Source: Acidobacteriota bacterium
Lineage (GTDB): Bacteria; Acidobacteriota; Terriglobia; Bryobacterales; Bryobacteraceae
Length of the DNA: 64,000 nucleotides
Assembly (NCBI GenBank): GCA_026394075.1
Contig: JAPKYX010000216.1
Location: 1-64,000 of the forward strand
Direction of reading: 5' to 3'
The notes below the pieces were generated by a model. The model was not told where the DNA came from. It searched no databases and saw only the letters and a program-made list of their open reading frames with translations. The position numbers and the translations under genes are program-made. Numbering within the stretch: the first letter of the stretch is position 1; every line of letters begins with the position of its first letter. Shown here piece by piece: positions 9,330 to 17,297 of the stretch.

Positions 9330-10571
9330 GTGACGCAACCTTTTTCATACTCGGATGGAAGACTCTTTTGTGACCAGGTGGCGCTGGATGAAATCGCCGC
9401 CGCCTGCGGTACGCCGTGCTACGTCTATTCGGCACGCGGCATTCTGAACCGTTATCAGGCTTATGACGAGGCCTTCGGCCGCACGCCGCATCTGGTTTGC
9501 TATGCCGTGAAGGCCAACTCCAACCTGTCACTGCTGCGCTTGCTGGCGCACGCCGGTGCGGGCTTCGACATTGTTTCCGGCGGCGAGCTGTTCCGCGTTC
9601 TGCAAGCCGGTGGCACCCCCTCCAAGATCGTCTTTTCCGGTGTCGGCAAGACGTCGGATGAAATCGAGTACGCGCTGAACTGCCGCATCCACAGCTTCAA
9701 CTGCGAATCGGAAGCGGAGCTCGGCCTGATCAACGAACTGGCGCTCAAGCGGGGCCTCCGCGCGCGCATCGCCCTCCGCGTCAACCCTGACGTCGATGCG
9801 GCCACGCACCCCTACATCTCGACCGGCCTGCGCGACAACAAGTTTGGCGTCGATATCGCCGACGCGGAGCGTGTGTACGAATACGCCCAGTCACTGCCGG
9901 GCTTGGCCCCGGAAAGTGTCAGCTGCCACATCGGCTCCCAGCTGCTGGACCCGTCACCGTTGATGGAAGCGGTGGACCGCATGGTGGCTTTGGCTGGACG
10001 CCTGCAACAGCGCGGCCTCCCCATCCGGAACCTGGACCTGGGCGGCGGTCTCGGCATCGCCTATCAGCCCGGCCAGAACACTCCCTTGATCCCGGCCTTT
10101 ATCGAAGAGATGAAGCGCCGCGTGGCGGAACTAGGGCTGACCATCATGATCGAACCCGGCCGCAGCCTGGTGGGCGAATGCGGCGTCCTGCTCTCCCGCG
10201 TCATCCACCGCAAGAAGAACTCCGTCAAGGAGTTCGTGGTGCTCGATGCCGCCATGAACGATCTGCTGCGTCCCGCGCTGTATCAAGCCCACCACGAAAT
10301 TCTGCCCGTGACGCAATCCCAACGGCCTCCGATGACCGCCGACATCGTCGGCCCCATCTGCGAGACCGGAGACTTTCTCGCCAAGGGCCGCACCTTGCCG
10401 GAACTGGAAGCGGGCGAGCTTGTCGCCCTGATGAGCGCCGGAGCCTACGGCTTCGTCATGTCGTCCAACTACAACTCCCGACCCCGCGTGGCGGAAGTGC
10501 TGGTGGAAGACAATCGCTGGCGCATCGTCCGCCAACGCGAAAAATTTGAAGACCTCGTCCGCGGCGAGTAG
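9330..10571 (+). CDS. lysA: Diaminopimelate decarboxylase
   Basis: A 413-residue PLP-dependent fold-III decarboxylase that converts meso-diaminopimelate to lysine, the last step of lysine synthesis. Motifs: YAVKANSN with the PLP lysine, GFDIVSGGEL, RVNPDVDAATHPYISTG, SCHIGSQL, LDLGGGLGI for phosphate binding, EPGRSLVG, and the C-terminal CETGDFLA and MSAGAYGFVMSSNYN that close the dimer active site. Length is normal. The start is GTG at 9330 with only a weak AAGG upstream; this gives the expected FSYSDGRLFCDQV N-terminus. It lies 21 bases after the phosphatase gene, so it may share its transcript. Confidence 0.95.
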   Translation: MTQPFSYSDGRLFCDQVALDEIAAACGTPCYVYSARGILNRYQAYDEAFGRTPHLVCYAVKANSNLSLLRLLAHAGAGFDIVSGGELFRVLQAGGTPSKIVFSGVGKTSDEIEYALNCRIHSFNCESEAELGLINELALKRGLRARIALRVNPDVDAATHPYISTGLRDNKFGVDIADAERVYEYAQSLPGLAPESVSCHIGSQLLDPSPLMEAVDRMVALAGRLQQRGLPIRNLDLGGGLGIAYQPGQNTPLIPAFIEEMKRRVAELGLTIMIEPGRSLVGECGVLLSRVIHRKKNSVKEFVVLDAAMNDLLRPALYQAHHEILPVTQSQRPPMTADIVGPICETGDFLAKGRTLPELEAGELVALMSAGAYGFVMSSNYNSRPRVAEVLVEDNRWRIVRQREKFEDLVRGE

Positions 10572-10616
10572 GTGCTCGAAACAGCGCAGGTGCTTCAACC
10601 GGCAACCGATGCCGTA

Positions 10617-10651
10617 ACCGAGCCGCGACCAGCGGGAGCGGGCTGCCCTCC
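10617..10651 (+). repeat. Dispersed intergenic repeat, copy B
   Basis: ACCGAGCCGCGACCAGCGGG followed by AGCGGGCTGCCCTCC; differs from copy A at two positions. It lies between the converging lysA and DUF3299 genes and can fold through AGCCGC with GCGGGCT. Confidence 0.75.
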
Positions 10652-10708
10652 AGTCCGCCAACCTCCTCGCCCCAAACCAGCCGGCACCTTCTAGCGGACT
10701 TCCGCTGG

Positions 10709-11278
10709 CTACGGTGTCGTATCCTCTTTGGCCCGTGAGGCTTCAATCTTGAAGCCCACCTTGCCGTAGGGCGAATCCGATTGCACGATCGACAAAATGC
10801 CCGACACCTCCACCGGTTTGGCAAACGTCACCTTGGCCGCGCCGGAGGTCATCTGGACAAAGACAATCTGGTTGGCCGGTGGAGGCGGCGTGTGGACGCA
10901 CATACCCGCTTCCGGCACCAGCAAAAACTCATCCGCGGATTCATTCTCGTCGGCAAACGGCACCATGTAGCCGGTTAGCCGAACAGCTCCGCCTTCCATC
11001 CGCTTCAAGGCTGCGGACAGATCGCCGGAGCGGGTGTTTAAGCCGCGCAGCAGAGCCCATTCAACGGGACGGTAGATTGATGGTTCGTCTTTCCGGGGCT
11101 CGTCCATCCCGGTATCCGGTGGCAGCGGTCGCGAATCGCTGATCGCCTTCGGTGCCGGCGCGCTTTCCTCCACCAACTTGTAGCGCGGCTGACAGGCGGT
11201 CAACAGAACAACCAGGCCAAGGCCCGCCGCGCACGTTCGGTACGCTCGAAGTCCTGGCGTTGGTGCTTCCTCAACCAT
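10709..11278 (-). CDS. DUF3299-like lipoprotein
   Basis: A 189-residue exported protein. The lipobox LVVLLTAC places the lipidated cysteine at about residue 29, after an N-terminal region that is long for a lipoprotein signal. The folded part, roughly residues 65-185, has VRLTGYMVPFADE, FLLVPEAGMCVHTPPPPANQIVFV and KVEVSG-type strands, which match the DUF3299 family of periplasmic proteins with unknown biochemical role (in some genomes next to copper or ABC export genes). It is probably monocistronic: the ATG has no Shine-Dalgarno but TAAGCT lies six bases upstream. It converges with lysA. Confidence 0.75.
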   Translation of the reverse strand: MVEEAPTPGLRAYRTCAAGLGLVVLLTACQPRYKLVEESAPAPKAISDSRPLPPDTGMDEPRKDEPSIYRPVEWALLRGLNTRSGDLSAALKRMEGGAVRLTGYMVPFADENESADEFLLVPEAGMCVHTPPPPANQIVFVQMTSGAAKVTFAKPVEVSGILSIVQSDSPYGKVGFKIEASRAKEDTTP

Positions 11279-11284
11279 GCAACC

Positions 11285-11290
11285 AGCTTA
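11285..11290 (-). promoter_or_regulatory. -10-like element, leaderless start of DUF3299 gene
   Basis: TAAGCT on the minus strand, six bases before the ATG at 11278, with no ribosome site between. Confidence 0.4.
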
Positions 11291-11327
11291 CCGGGCCGTT
11301 GCGCCCCGTGCCTGGAGATTCAATCCG

Positions 11328-11633
11328 CTATTGCGCTACCGCACTCACCACCATGCTGGTGGCGGCATCGGTGTAGTTGGGAATGTCGGCCAAAATCTCG
11401 CCGCCATGCTGTCCCAGCAGGGCACCCAGCGCCGCCTCATCCTGGAACAGCAGTTGCGCAATGCAAACGTAAGGCGATGGCGCGCCACCCAGCGAGGAGA
11501 CGCACCGGTCCACCGTCAGGGAAATCATGCCCAGCGGCTTGCCCAATCGTTCCACCAGGGGTGTATGCGTCGAGAGATAGTAATCCCAGTCGAAGCGGGA
11601 GCTGGTCGAATAAAGTACCGTAACGCGGATCAT
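11328..11633 (-). CDS. EthD-family protein
   Basis: A 101-residue protein with the dimeric alpha/beta-barrel EthD fold signature: MIRVTVLY at the start, DWDYYLSTHTPLVERL (the conserved His-Thr-Pro of the family) and a C-terminal IPNYTDAATSMVVS. Family members are small cytosolic oxidoreductase-associated or substrate-binding proteins; the reaction cannot be assigned. It starts at an ATG with TATAAT exactly six bases upstream and no Shine-Dalgarno, a clear leaderless arrangement. Confidence 0.8.
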   Translation of the reverse strand: MIRVTVLYSTSSRFDWDYYLSTHTPLVERLGKPLGMISLTVDRCVSSLGGAPSPYVCIAQLLFQDEAALGALLGQHGGEILADIPNYTDAATSMVVSAVAQ

Positions 11634-11639
11634 CGCGCC

Positions 11640-11645
11640 ATTATA
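11640..11645 (-). promoter_or_regulatory. -10 element, leaderless start of EthD gene
   Basis: A perfect TATAAT on the minus strand with a six-base gap to the ATG at 11633, placing the expected transcription start on or next to the start codon. Confidence 0.65.
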
Positions 11646-11677
11646 CGCAACTGGCCGCGCCGCCGTGCCCAGTGCGC

Positions 11678-12148
11678 CTACTTGATCTCCGCGCTGGTGG
11701 CTGTTGCCGGCTCCGCCGCGTAGTTCTGCCGGATCACCAGCGTCTGATCACTAAAGAACGTGCGCGTGCCGGTGGAGTTGAAGGCCACCGGATTGGCGTT
11801 GATCGTATACCCGCCCGGTCCGCCCGTCAGCGTGATCTTGTAGCCCTGCTTCTCGCCGCTGGCCAGATCTCCCGGAATCAGGTCCGCACCCGATGGGCTG
11901 GGGCTGCCGGAAGCCGGCGGGCCAAGCTCGGTCAGCGCGGTGGCAAACTTGCCAAACTGCGAGTAGTACTGGGTTTGCGATTGATGAATAGCCACGATGT
12001 GCCGGATCGCGGCCATCTCCTGCGCCTGCATGCGGGCGCGGTTAAGCTTGGGCACGGCAATGGCGGCGATAATCAGGATGATCGCGATAACGATCAGCAG
12101 TTCGACCAGGCTGAATCCGCGTGCGCGGCGGCGTTGACGATTGAGCAT
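11678..12148 (-). CDS. Type IV pilin / pseudopilin-like protein
   Basis: A 156-residue protein with a class III (prepilin) signal: basic leader MLNRQRRRARG, cleavage before Phe12, Glu at mature position 5 (GFSLVELLIVIAIIL) and one long hydrophobic helix. The C-terminal part (about 50-156) is a small globular domain with the Gly/Pro-rich loop seen in major pseudopilins (ELGPPASGSPSPSGADLIPG). It could be a type II secretion pseudopilin or a minor type IV pilin. The ATG at 12148 follows GAGGAGACAT. The processing enzyme is probably the prepilin peptidase at 35183-36001. No secretion or pilus assembly genes are adjacent, so it is an orphan pilin in this window. Confidence 0.88.
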   Translation of the reverse strand: MLNRQRRRARGFSLVELLIVIAIILIIAAIAVPKLNRARMQAQEMAAIRHIVAIHQSQTQYYSQFGKFATALTELGPPASGSPSPSGADLIPGDLASGEKQGYKITLTGGPGGYTINANPVAFNSTGTRTFFSDQTLVIRQNYAAEPATATSAEIK

Positions 12149-12373
12149 ATGTCTCCTCGGATGCCTCTTGGACGGGCACCAACCCTCTACTGTATGACGG
12201 AGCGGACGCCCATGGCGTGCAGACCCCTGGCGGAATCTCCGCGCCGCGCCCACCGTTGACCGCGCGGCGCAAAACTTTGGCGGCCCCATGGGAATAGCCG
12301 GACCCTCTCTCGGCATACATCCCAGCGATGATGCTCGCCTTTCGCGGCAGCCGTCGTCCAGGTGAGGAGATCA

Positions 12374-13060
12374 ATGACGACGAAGCGGCTGGAGCAGAAG
12401 CACTCTCTCGGCAAGCGGTGGACCCACTGGGTAAATTTCCCGGTGCTGATGGTGATGATCTGGAGCGGCTTGCTTATCTACTGGGCCAACGACGTCTACG
12501 AAGTCAACCTGGGGCCAGCCTCGTTCCATTTCTTTCCGGATGCGGTCTACCGGGCCTTCAACCTGGACCACCGGCTTTCTGAAGGCATGGCGGTCCACTT
12601 TCTGTTCATGTGGCTGTTTGCCATAAACGGCGTGATGTACGTTCTCTACACCGCGATCTCGGGTGAATGGCGTGATCTGGTGCCGCAAAAGGGCTCGTTT
12701 GGCGATGCGCTCCAGGTGATGCTCTACGATCTCGGTCTCCGCAAGCAGCTGCCGCCCCAAGGCAAGTACAACGCGGCCCAGCGGGTGACGTATTCCGCCA
12801 TCATCGTGATGGGCCTGGGCAGTCTCATCACCGGTCTGGCCATCTACAAGCCGATCCAGGTGGCCTGGCTGACTGAAGGGCTGGGCGGCTACACCTGGGC
12901 TCGCGCCGAGCATTTCGTGCTCACCCTGGGGTATCTGGGATTCTTTGTCATCCATATTGCGCAGGTACTTCGCGCGGGTTGGGGCAACTTCCAATCCATG
13001 GTGACGGGCGTGGAACTGGTGGAAACCAAGTTGGCTGCCAAGGAGACGGTCCATGAATAA
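12374..13060 (+). CDS. Membrane cytochrome b subunit
   Basis: A 228-residue inner-membrane protein of the di-haem cytochrome b561/formate-dehydrogenase gamma type. It has about four to five membrane helices and candidate haem histidines in KRWTHWVNFPVL, LDHRLSEGMAVHFLFMWLF and HFVLTLGYLGFFVIHIAQV. It overlaps the molybdopterin oxidoreductase gene by eight bases, so the pair should form one complex, with this subunit passing electrons between the quinone pool and the periplasmic molybdenum subunit. The ATG at 12374 is chosen for its AGGAG ribosome site; an in-frame GTG lies at 12362. The role is analogous to MsrQ for MsrP, but the sequence is not an MsrQ-type protein. Confidence 0.85.
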   Translation: MTTKRLEQKHSLGKRWTHWVNFPVLMVMIWSGLLIYWANDVYEVNLGPASFHFFPDAVYRAFNLDHRLSEGMAVHFLFMWLFAINGVMYVLYTAISGEWRDLVPQKGSFGDALQVMLYDLGLRKQLPPQGKYNAAQRVTYSAIIVMGLGSLITGLAIYKPIQVAWLTEGLGGYTWARAEHFVLTLGYLGFFVIHIAQVLRAGWGNFQSMVTGVELVETKLAAKETVHE

Positions 13061-13811
13061 CGCAACTTTGCCGCCCACCACGCCGGAGCAGGAGCTGGCC
13101 AAGCGCACGCGGCGCGGTTTCCTGGGCTTGGGTCTCGGCGCGGCGGCGGCCGCCGGAGGCTGGCAGTGGCTCTGGTCCCAGCCACAGGAAGGCGGCGTTC
13201 CGGTGCCGCTGCGGAGCGTATTGGACGCCAATGCCCGCCTCAACCAGAACCTGTTATTCCGCGATGCCCATCTGGCACCGGAGTTTCCGCCGGAGCGCAT
13301 CCAAGCCATTCGCGCCAATGGCGACTTCGGCCTGGAAGGTGCCCTCGACGCCGATGCCTGGCGTCTCGCCCTGACGCCCTGGCGCGGCGCGGCTCCCCTG
13401 CAATTGACCATGGCGGACCTGAAGAAGCTGAACAAGCTCGAATACACCGCCGAGTTCAAGTGCATCGAAGGCTGGAGCTCAATTGTCCGCTGGGGCGGCG
13501 TCCGCTTCCGGGACTTTGTGGCCCTCTACGCGCCGGGTGCCGAGAAGGCCGCCTACGTCAGCCTGACCACGCCCGACAAAGAGTATTTTGTCGGTGTCGA
13601 CATGGCCAGCATGCTGCACCCGCAAACGATGCTCTGCTTTGAGAAGAACGGCCAGCCGCTGGAACTGGCCCATGGTGCGCCCCTCCGCCTGGTGATCCCC
13701 GTGAAGTACGGCATCAAGAACATCAAGCGGATCGGCACCATCTCCTTCAGCGACCAGGCGCCCCCGGACTACTGGGCCGAAGAGGGCTACGACTACTACG
13801 CCGGCCTGTAG
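13053..13811 (+). CDS. Tat-exported molybdopterin oxidoreductase (sulfite oxidase fold)
   Basis: A 252-residue periplasmic enzyme. A twin-arginine signal (KRTRRGFLGLGLG, residues 17-29) precedes a single sulfite-oxidase-type molybdopterin domain. Cys137 in EFKCIEGWSSIVRWGGV is the expected molybdenum ligand; the C-terminal RLVIPVKYGIKNIKRIG binds the cofactor. It lacks the dimerisation domain of true sulfite oxidases and so resembles the YedY/MsrP group, which reduces oxidised methionine in periplasmic proteins, though other substrates (sulfoxides, nitrogen oxides) are possible. Start and stop overlap with the cytochrome b gene (ATGAATAA), which shows tight co-translation. Confidence 0.88.
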   Translation: MNNATLPPTTPEQELAKRTRRGFLGLGLGAAAAAGGWQWLWSQPQEGGVPVPLRSVLDANARLNQNLLFRDAHLAPEFPPERIQAIRANGDFGLEGALDADAWRLALTPWRGAAPLQLTMADLKKLNKLEYTAEFKCIEGWSSIVRWGGVRFRDFVALYAPGAEKAAYVSLTTPDKEYFVGVDMASMLHPQTMLCFEKNGQPLELAHGAPLRLVIPVKYGIKNIKRIGTISFSDQAPPDYWAEEGYDYYAGL

Positions 13812-13896
13812 GCGCTCCGCCGCCGCGCTGATGTGGTATCCGTCATGAGGTGAACTTTGCTCCTCTGTTAGCGCTTCCCCCGGGCCGGATCCGTCC

Positions 13897-15141
13897 ATGA
13901 CGCTTCCGGGTTTGCGCTGGTACATCATCGGGCTGGTCTTCTTCGCCACGCTGATCAACTTCATTGACCGGCTGACGGTCTCCGTGCTCGCCCCCGTCAT
14001 CGTGCGGGACCTAGGCTTGTCGAACCAGCAGTTCGCGCAGATCGCCACCTGGTTTCTGGCGGCCTATTCCGTCAGCCAGGCGCTTTCGGGGCGCCTCTAT
14101 GACCGCCTGGGCATCAAGCGCGGCTTCACTTGGTCCATCATCGTCTGGTCTCTGGCGGCCATGGCGCACGCCTTCGCGAGATCCGCCCTCAGCTTGAGCA
14201 TCTGCCGGTTCCTGTTGGGTGCCGGTGAGGCCGGCAACTGGCCCGGAGCGGCCAAGGTGGCAGGCGAATGGTTTCCCGCCTCGGAACGCCCGCTGGCCAT
14301 GGCCATCTTCAACAGCGGTGCCGCGCTGGGCAGTGTCCTGGCACCGCCGCTGATCATCTTCCTGCAATTGCGGTTCGGCTGGCAGATGACCTTTCTGGTC
14401 ACCGGCTCCCTGGGCTTTCTCTGGCTGCTCGTGTGGCTGTGGGCCTATCAGCCGCCCGCCGAGCACCGGTGGCGGCATGCCTCAGAGCCCTACGGCGGAG
14501 CGGAAGCGGCATCGACGCCACGCTGGACCTACGCCCAGCTATTCCGCACTCGTGAAACCTGGGCCATCGTCCTGGCCCGCCTGTTGACGGACCCGGTCTG
14601 GTGGCTCTACATCACCTGGCTGCCCCTCTACCTAAGCCGCGTCCACGGACTGAACCTCCAGCAGATCGCCTGGGTGGCCCCCGTCCCGTTTCTCGCCGCC
14701 GACGCGGGCAGCTTGCTGGGCGGCGGCGCCGCGCTGTGGCTGGTGAAACGCGGCTGGAGCATCGACCGTGCCCGCAAGGCCGTCATCCTCGCCTCCGCCG
14801 CACTGATGTCCGTCGGGTTGGCCGCCGGGCAAGTGAAGGATGCCGTCGCCGCCGTCGTGCTCATCTCGACGGTCACCTTCGGGTTCCAAGCCTGGATCAA
14901 CAACGTCCAAACCCTCCCCAGCGACTACTTTCCCGCCTCCTCCGTCGCCTCCGTAGCCGGCCTCGGCGGCTTGGGCGCGGGCATTGGCGCCATGGTCTTC
15001 ACCCTCTCCACCGGCTGGGTAGTGGACCATCTAGGCTACACCCCCATCCTGCTGACCGCAGGCGTCCTGCCAGTCATCGGCACCGCCCTACTGCTAGCCC
15101 TAGGCGGTAAGATCCGCCCCCTCTCCCATCCCCCGAAATAA
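13897..15141 (+). CDS. MFS transporter, ACS/hexuronate type
   Basis: A 414-residue major facilitator with twelve predicted helices. The N-terminus YIIGLVFFATLINFIDRLTVSVLAP and the loop-2/3 motif GRLYDRLGIKRGF are typical of the anion:cation symporter family that includes hexuronate (ExuT) and glucarate carriers. GAGEAGNWPGAAKVAGEWFP is another strong ACS signature. The substrate is probably a sugar acid, but no catabolic gene is adjacent. No Shine-Dalgarno is visible before the ATG, and the gene stands alone, 85 bases after the molybdopterin oxidoreductase. Confidence 0.88.
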   Translation: MTLPGLRWYIIGLVFFATLINFIDRLTVSVLAPVIVRDLGLSNQQFAQIATWFLAAYSVSQALSGRLYDRLGIKRGFTWSIIVWSLAAMAHAFARSALSLSICRFLLGAGEAGNWPGAAKVAGEWFPASERPLAMAIFNSGAALGSVLAPPLIIFLQLRFGWQMTFLVTGSLGFLWLLVWLWAYQPPAEHRWRHASEPYGGAEAASTPRWTYAQLFRTRETWAIVLARLLTDPVWWLYITWLPLYLSRVHGLNLQQIAWVAPVPFLAADAGSLLGGGAALWLVKRGWSIDRARKAVILASAALMSVGLAAGQVKDAVAAVVLISTVTFGFQAWINNVQTLPSDYFPASSVASVAGLGGLGAGIGAMVFTLSTGWVVDHLGYTPILLTAGVLPVIGTALLLALGGKIRPLSHPPK

Positions 15142-15145
15142 GCCG

Positions 15146-15180
15146 TTCCGAGCCGCGACCAGCAGGAGCGGGCTCTTCCA
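15146..15180 (+). repeat. Dispersed intergenic repeat, copy C
   Basis: TTCCGAGCCGCGACCAGCAG followed by GAGCGGGCTCTTCCA, directly after the MFS stop. With copy D it is part of a larger tandem unit (AATAAGCC ... repeat) of about 74 bases. Confidence 0.75.
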
Positions 15181-15218
15181 TACCCGCAACCTGTCCCAGC
15201 CCCTGGAATAAGCCCCAC

Positions 15219-15251
15219 TCTGAGCCGCGACCAGCAGGAGCGGGCTCTTCC
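15219..15251 (+). repeat. Dispersed intergenic repeat, copy D
   Basis: TCTGAGCCGCGACCAGCAGG followed by AGCGGGCTCTTCC; nearly identical to copy C, including the shared upstream AATAAGCC, which points to local tandem duplication. Confidence 0.75.
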
Positions 15252-15291
15252 GTAAACAATCACATCTTCCATCTAGCGAAAAATGCCCCCC

Positions 15292-15326
15292 ACCGAGCCG
15301 CGACAGAATGGAGCGGAGTGCTGAGT
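15292..15326 (+). repeat. Dispersed intergenic repeat, copy E
   Basis: ACCGAGCCGCGACAGAATGG followed by AGCGGAGTGCTGAGT; a more diverged unit, third in a row in this gap. Confidence 0.65.
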
Positions 15327-15400
15327 CACCCGCATCCGTCCCAGCCCCAGCACAGCCCCACAGCAAACCACCCGGTGCCCACCAGCGACAGCAAGCAAGA

Positions 15401-15406
15401 TATACT
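15401..15406 (+). promoter_or_regulatory. -10 element of NTF2-like gene
   Basis: TATACT, 13 bases before the ATG at 15420, no ribosome site; a very short leader is expected. Confidence 0.5.
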
Positions 15407-15419
15407 CACCCCAACCCAC

Positions 15420-15848
15420 ATGATCCGCGCACTCACCGTCCTCGCCCTAGCCGCCCTCAGCCTCACCGCCCAGGATGCGGCGGCCATTGAAAAGTTGGAT
15501 GCCGCCTGGGCGCAAGCCATCCTCGCCAAAGACGTCGCCCAACTCGACAAACTGCTCGCCGCTGACCTCATCTATGGCCATGCCTCCGGCGTGCTCGACA
15601 CCAAGAAGGACTACCTGGAAAAGATCCGCTCCGGCCGCCAGCATTACCAGACCGTGGAGCGCAAAAAAGTCTCCGTCCGCGTCCTCGGAGACAGCGCCGT
15701 CACGCACTGCTGGATGCACGTCACCGGCATCAACCCCGCCGGCAAGTTCGACGACAAAGTGATGCTGCTCCACGTCTGGTCCAAACGCGGCGGAAGCTGG
15801 CAGCTGGTGGCCCACCAGACCGCCAAGGTCGACAAGATCCCGGACTAG
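15420..15848 (+). CDS. Secreted NTF2-like (DUF4440) protein
   Basis: A 142-residue protein with a signal peptide (MIRALTVLALAALSLTAQ) and one cone-shaped NTF2-like domain: AIEKLDAAWAQAILAKDVAQLDKLLAADLIYGH is the DUF4440 start, and VWSKRGGSWQLVAHQTAKV its closing strands. Family members bind or turn over small molecules or act as structural proteins; no catalytic set can be assigned. The ATG at 15420 is chosen because it begins the signal peptide; an in-frame upstream ATG at 15318 would run through repeat copy E. It is a single-gene unit flanked by repeats on both sides. Confidence 0.82.
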   Translation: MIRALTVLALAALSLTAQDAAAIEKLDAAWAQAILAKDVAQLDKLLAADLIYGHASGVLDTKKDYLEKIRSGRQHYQTVERKKVSVRVLGDSAVTHCWMHVTGINPAGKFDDKVMLLHVWSKRGGSWQLVAHQTAKVDKIPD

Positions 15849-15900
15849 TTCGGGCCTTGGAAAGCCTCTAAGCCCCACCGCTCAACCAAGCCCAGTGCTA

Positions 15901-15930
15901 CTGAGCCGCGCGCGTCAGCAAGCGGTCTCC
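15901..15930 (+). repeat. Dispersed intergenic repeat, copy F (variant)
   Basis: CTGAGCCGCGCGCGTCAGCA followed by AGCGGTCTCC. It keeps GAGCCGCG and AGCGG ends but has a different middle (CGCGTCAGCA), so it is a second subtype of the family. Confidence 0.55.
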
Positions 15931-15991
15931 GGCACCTCTTCACGTACAACCCGCCTGCCATCGGCCTGCGCTGAAGCCCGCCCCACATTGT

Positions 15992-15997
15992 TACTAT
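15992..15997 (+). promoter_or_regulatory. -10-like element of LRR gene
   Basis: TACTAT nine bases before the ATG at 16007, with no Shine-Dalgarno. Confidence 0.4.
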
Positions 15998-16006
15998 GTG
16001 AGATCC

Positions 16007-16882
16007 ATGCCGAGCTACACCCAAGCCGACTTACTCGAGAGCATCTATGATGGCCGCCTTGATCTCTCGGGACAAGAGCTCACCGAAATCCCGCCCGCCC
16101 TCTTCGAGCTAGGCGACCAGCTTAACCATCTCGACCTCTCGCGTAACCAGATCACCACCATCCCAAACTCACTCGCCCAACTCTGCCAGCTCACCCATCT
16201 CGACCTCTCGCAAAACACAATCACCACCATCCCAGACTCACTCGCCCAACTCTCCCAGCTCCGCCAACTCGTCCTCGGGGCCAACCAGATCACCAGTCTT
16301 TCCGACTCGCTCGCCCAGCTTTCCCATCTCAGCGAACTCGATCTCACACGCAACCAGATCACCACCATCCCCGACTTCCTCGCCTCACTCTCCCAACTCG
16401 CCGAACTCCACCTCGGGGGTAATCGGATCACCACCATCCCTGACGCCCTCGCCGAACTCTCTCATCTCACCCGGCTCAACCTCTGGGCCAACCAGATCAC
16501 CCCCATCCCAGACTCCCTCGGCCAACTCTCCCATCTCACCCACCTCAACATCGGGGGCAACCACATCTCAGCCATCCCTGGCTCCCTCGGTCGACTCTCC
16601 CAGGTCACGACTCTTTTCCTAGATGACAACCAGCTCATCGACTTGCCGCACTCTCTCCTCCGACTCACCAAGCTGACCCAGTTGTTCCTCCACAGCAACC
16701 CCCAACTGGGACTTCCGGCCGAGGTTCTTGGGCCGACATGGCTGGACGTCTACCAATACCGCAAACTGCGCTTTGAGAATCTTGGGCCCGAATGGGACGT
16801 TCTCCGACAACGCGGACTGCCCGCCGACCCCCGCGCCATCCTAAACTTCTACTTCCGCACGCAGGTCGACTTCCTCCCTTGA
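16007..16882 (+). CDS. Leucine-rich repeat protein, possible Roco fragment
   Basis: A 291-residue cytoplasmic protein made of about nine to ten LRRs of 23 residues, for example LTHLDLSQNTITTIPDSLAQ, spanning residues 17-245. The ITTIP and SLAQL segments are nearly invariant and the DNA repeats with a 69-base period, so the array expanded recently. After the LRRs comes a short conserved tail, VYQYRKLRFENLG and PRAILNFYFRTQ; in LRR-Roco proteins a similar ILxYYFR segment stands just before the Roc GTPase domain. Here the reading frame stops 10 residues later and no P-loop is encoded. It may be a truncated Roco protein or a stand-alone LRR adaptor. It has no signal peptide. Confidence 0.82.
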   Translation: MPSYTQADLLESIYDGRLDLSGQELTEIPPALFELGDQLNHLDLSRNQITTIPNSLAQLCQLTHLDLSQNTITTIPDSLAQLSQLRQLVLGANQITSLSDSLAQLSHLSELDLTRNQITTIPDFLASLSQLAELHLGGNRITTIPDALAELSHLTRLNLWANQITPIPDSLGQLSHLTHLNIGGNHISAIPGSLGRLSQVTTLFLDDNQLIDLPHSLLRLTKLTQLFLHSNPQLGLPAEVLGPTWLDVYQYRKLRFENLGPEWDVLRQRGLPADPRAILNFYFRTQVDFLP

Positions 16883-17280
16883 ACGAAGTCCATCTCTTCC
16901 CGGATTGTCGCGAGGCGCGCTGAAGATGTTCATTGCAGTTACCAGGGTGAGCCGCTGCGCCATGTCTCACGACCACTTGCCAGGACCGGTTCGGACGCGG
17001 GTTTGGCACGTCTTGCGGGCTCTAAGGCTGGGCATCGATGCCTCCGCACCGCAGTAACTGCTGAACCAGAACCCTTCTCCTTTGCCACCGCCCTCCTATC
17101 CCGACGCTTGCCCCCCCGCACCCCATCCTCGGGTCGGCGGAAGAGACCGGCGTCTGAGCCGCCACGCTATCTCGATGTCTCAGAATGTCTCACCGTGTCC
17201 CGTTTGCGCGGAATAGATCGGGCCTCCTTCACTCCCACCCCATTGAATGCCGGACCAGCGGTTGGCACGGCGCAAGGCGA
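16883..17280. other. Gene-free gap after LRR gene
   Basis: About 400 bases with no supportable coding region. No P-loop or other GTPase remnant could be read in any frame after the LRR stop. The gap ends at the TATAAT of the next gene; no terminator or copy of the dispersed repeat was found. Confidence 0.6.
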
Positions 17281-17286
17281 TATAAT
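17281..17286 (+). promoter_or_regulatory. -10 element of beta-helix gene
   Basis: A perfect TATAAT 11 bases before the ATG at 17298; the leader would be only about four bases. Confidence 0.6.
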
Positions 17287-17297
17287 GACGCCGAACT

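Noticed and set aside
16150-16620. CRISPR-like periodic repeats
   Set aside because: The period is exactly 69 bases and encodes LRR units, with no spacers or cas genes.
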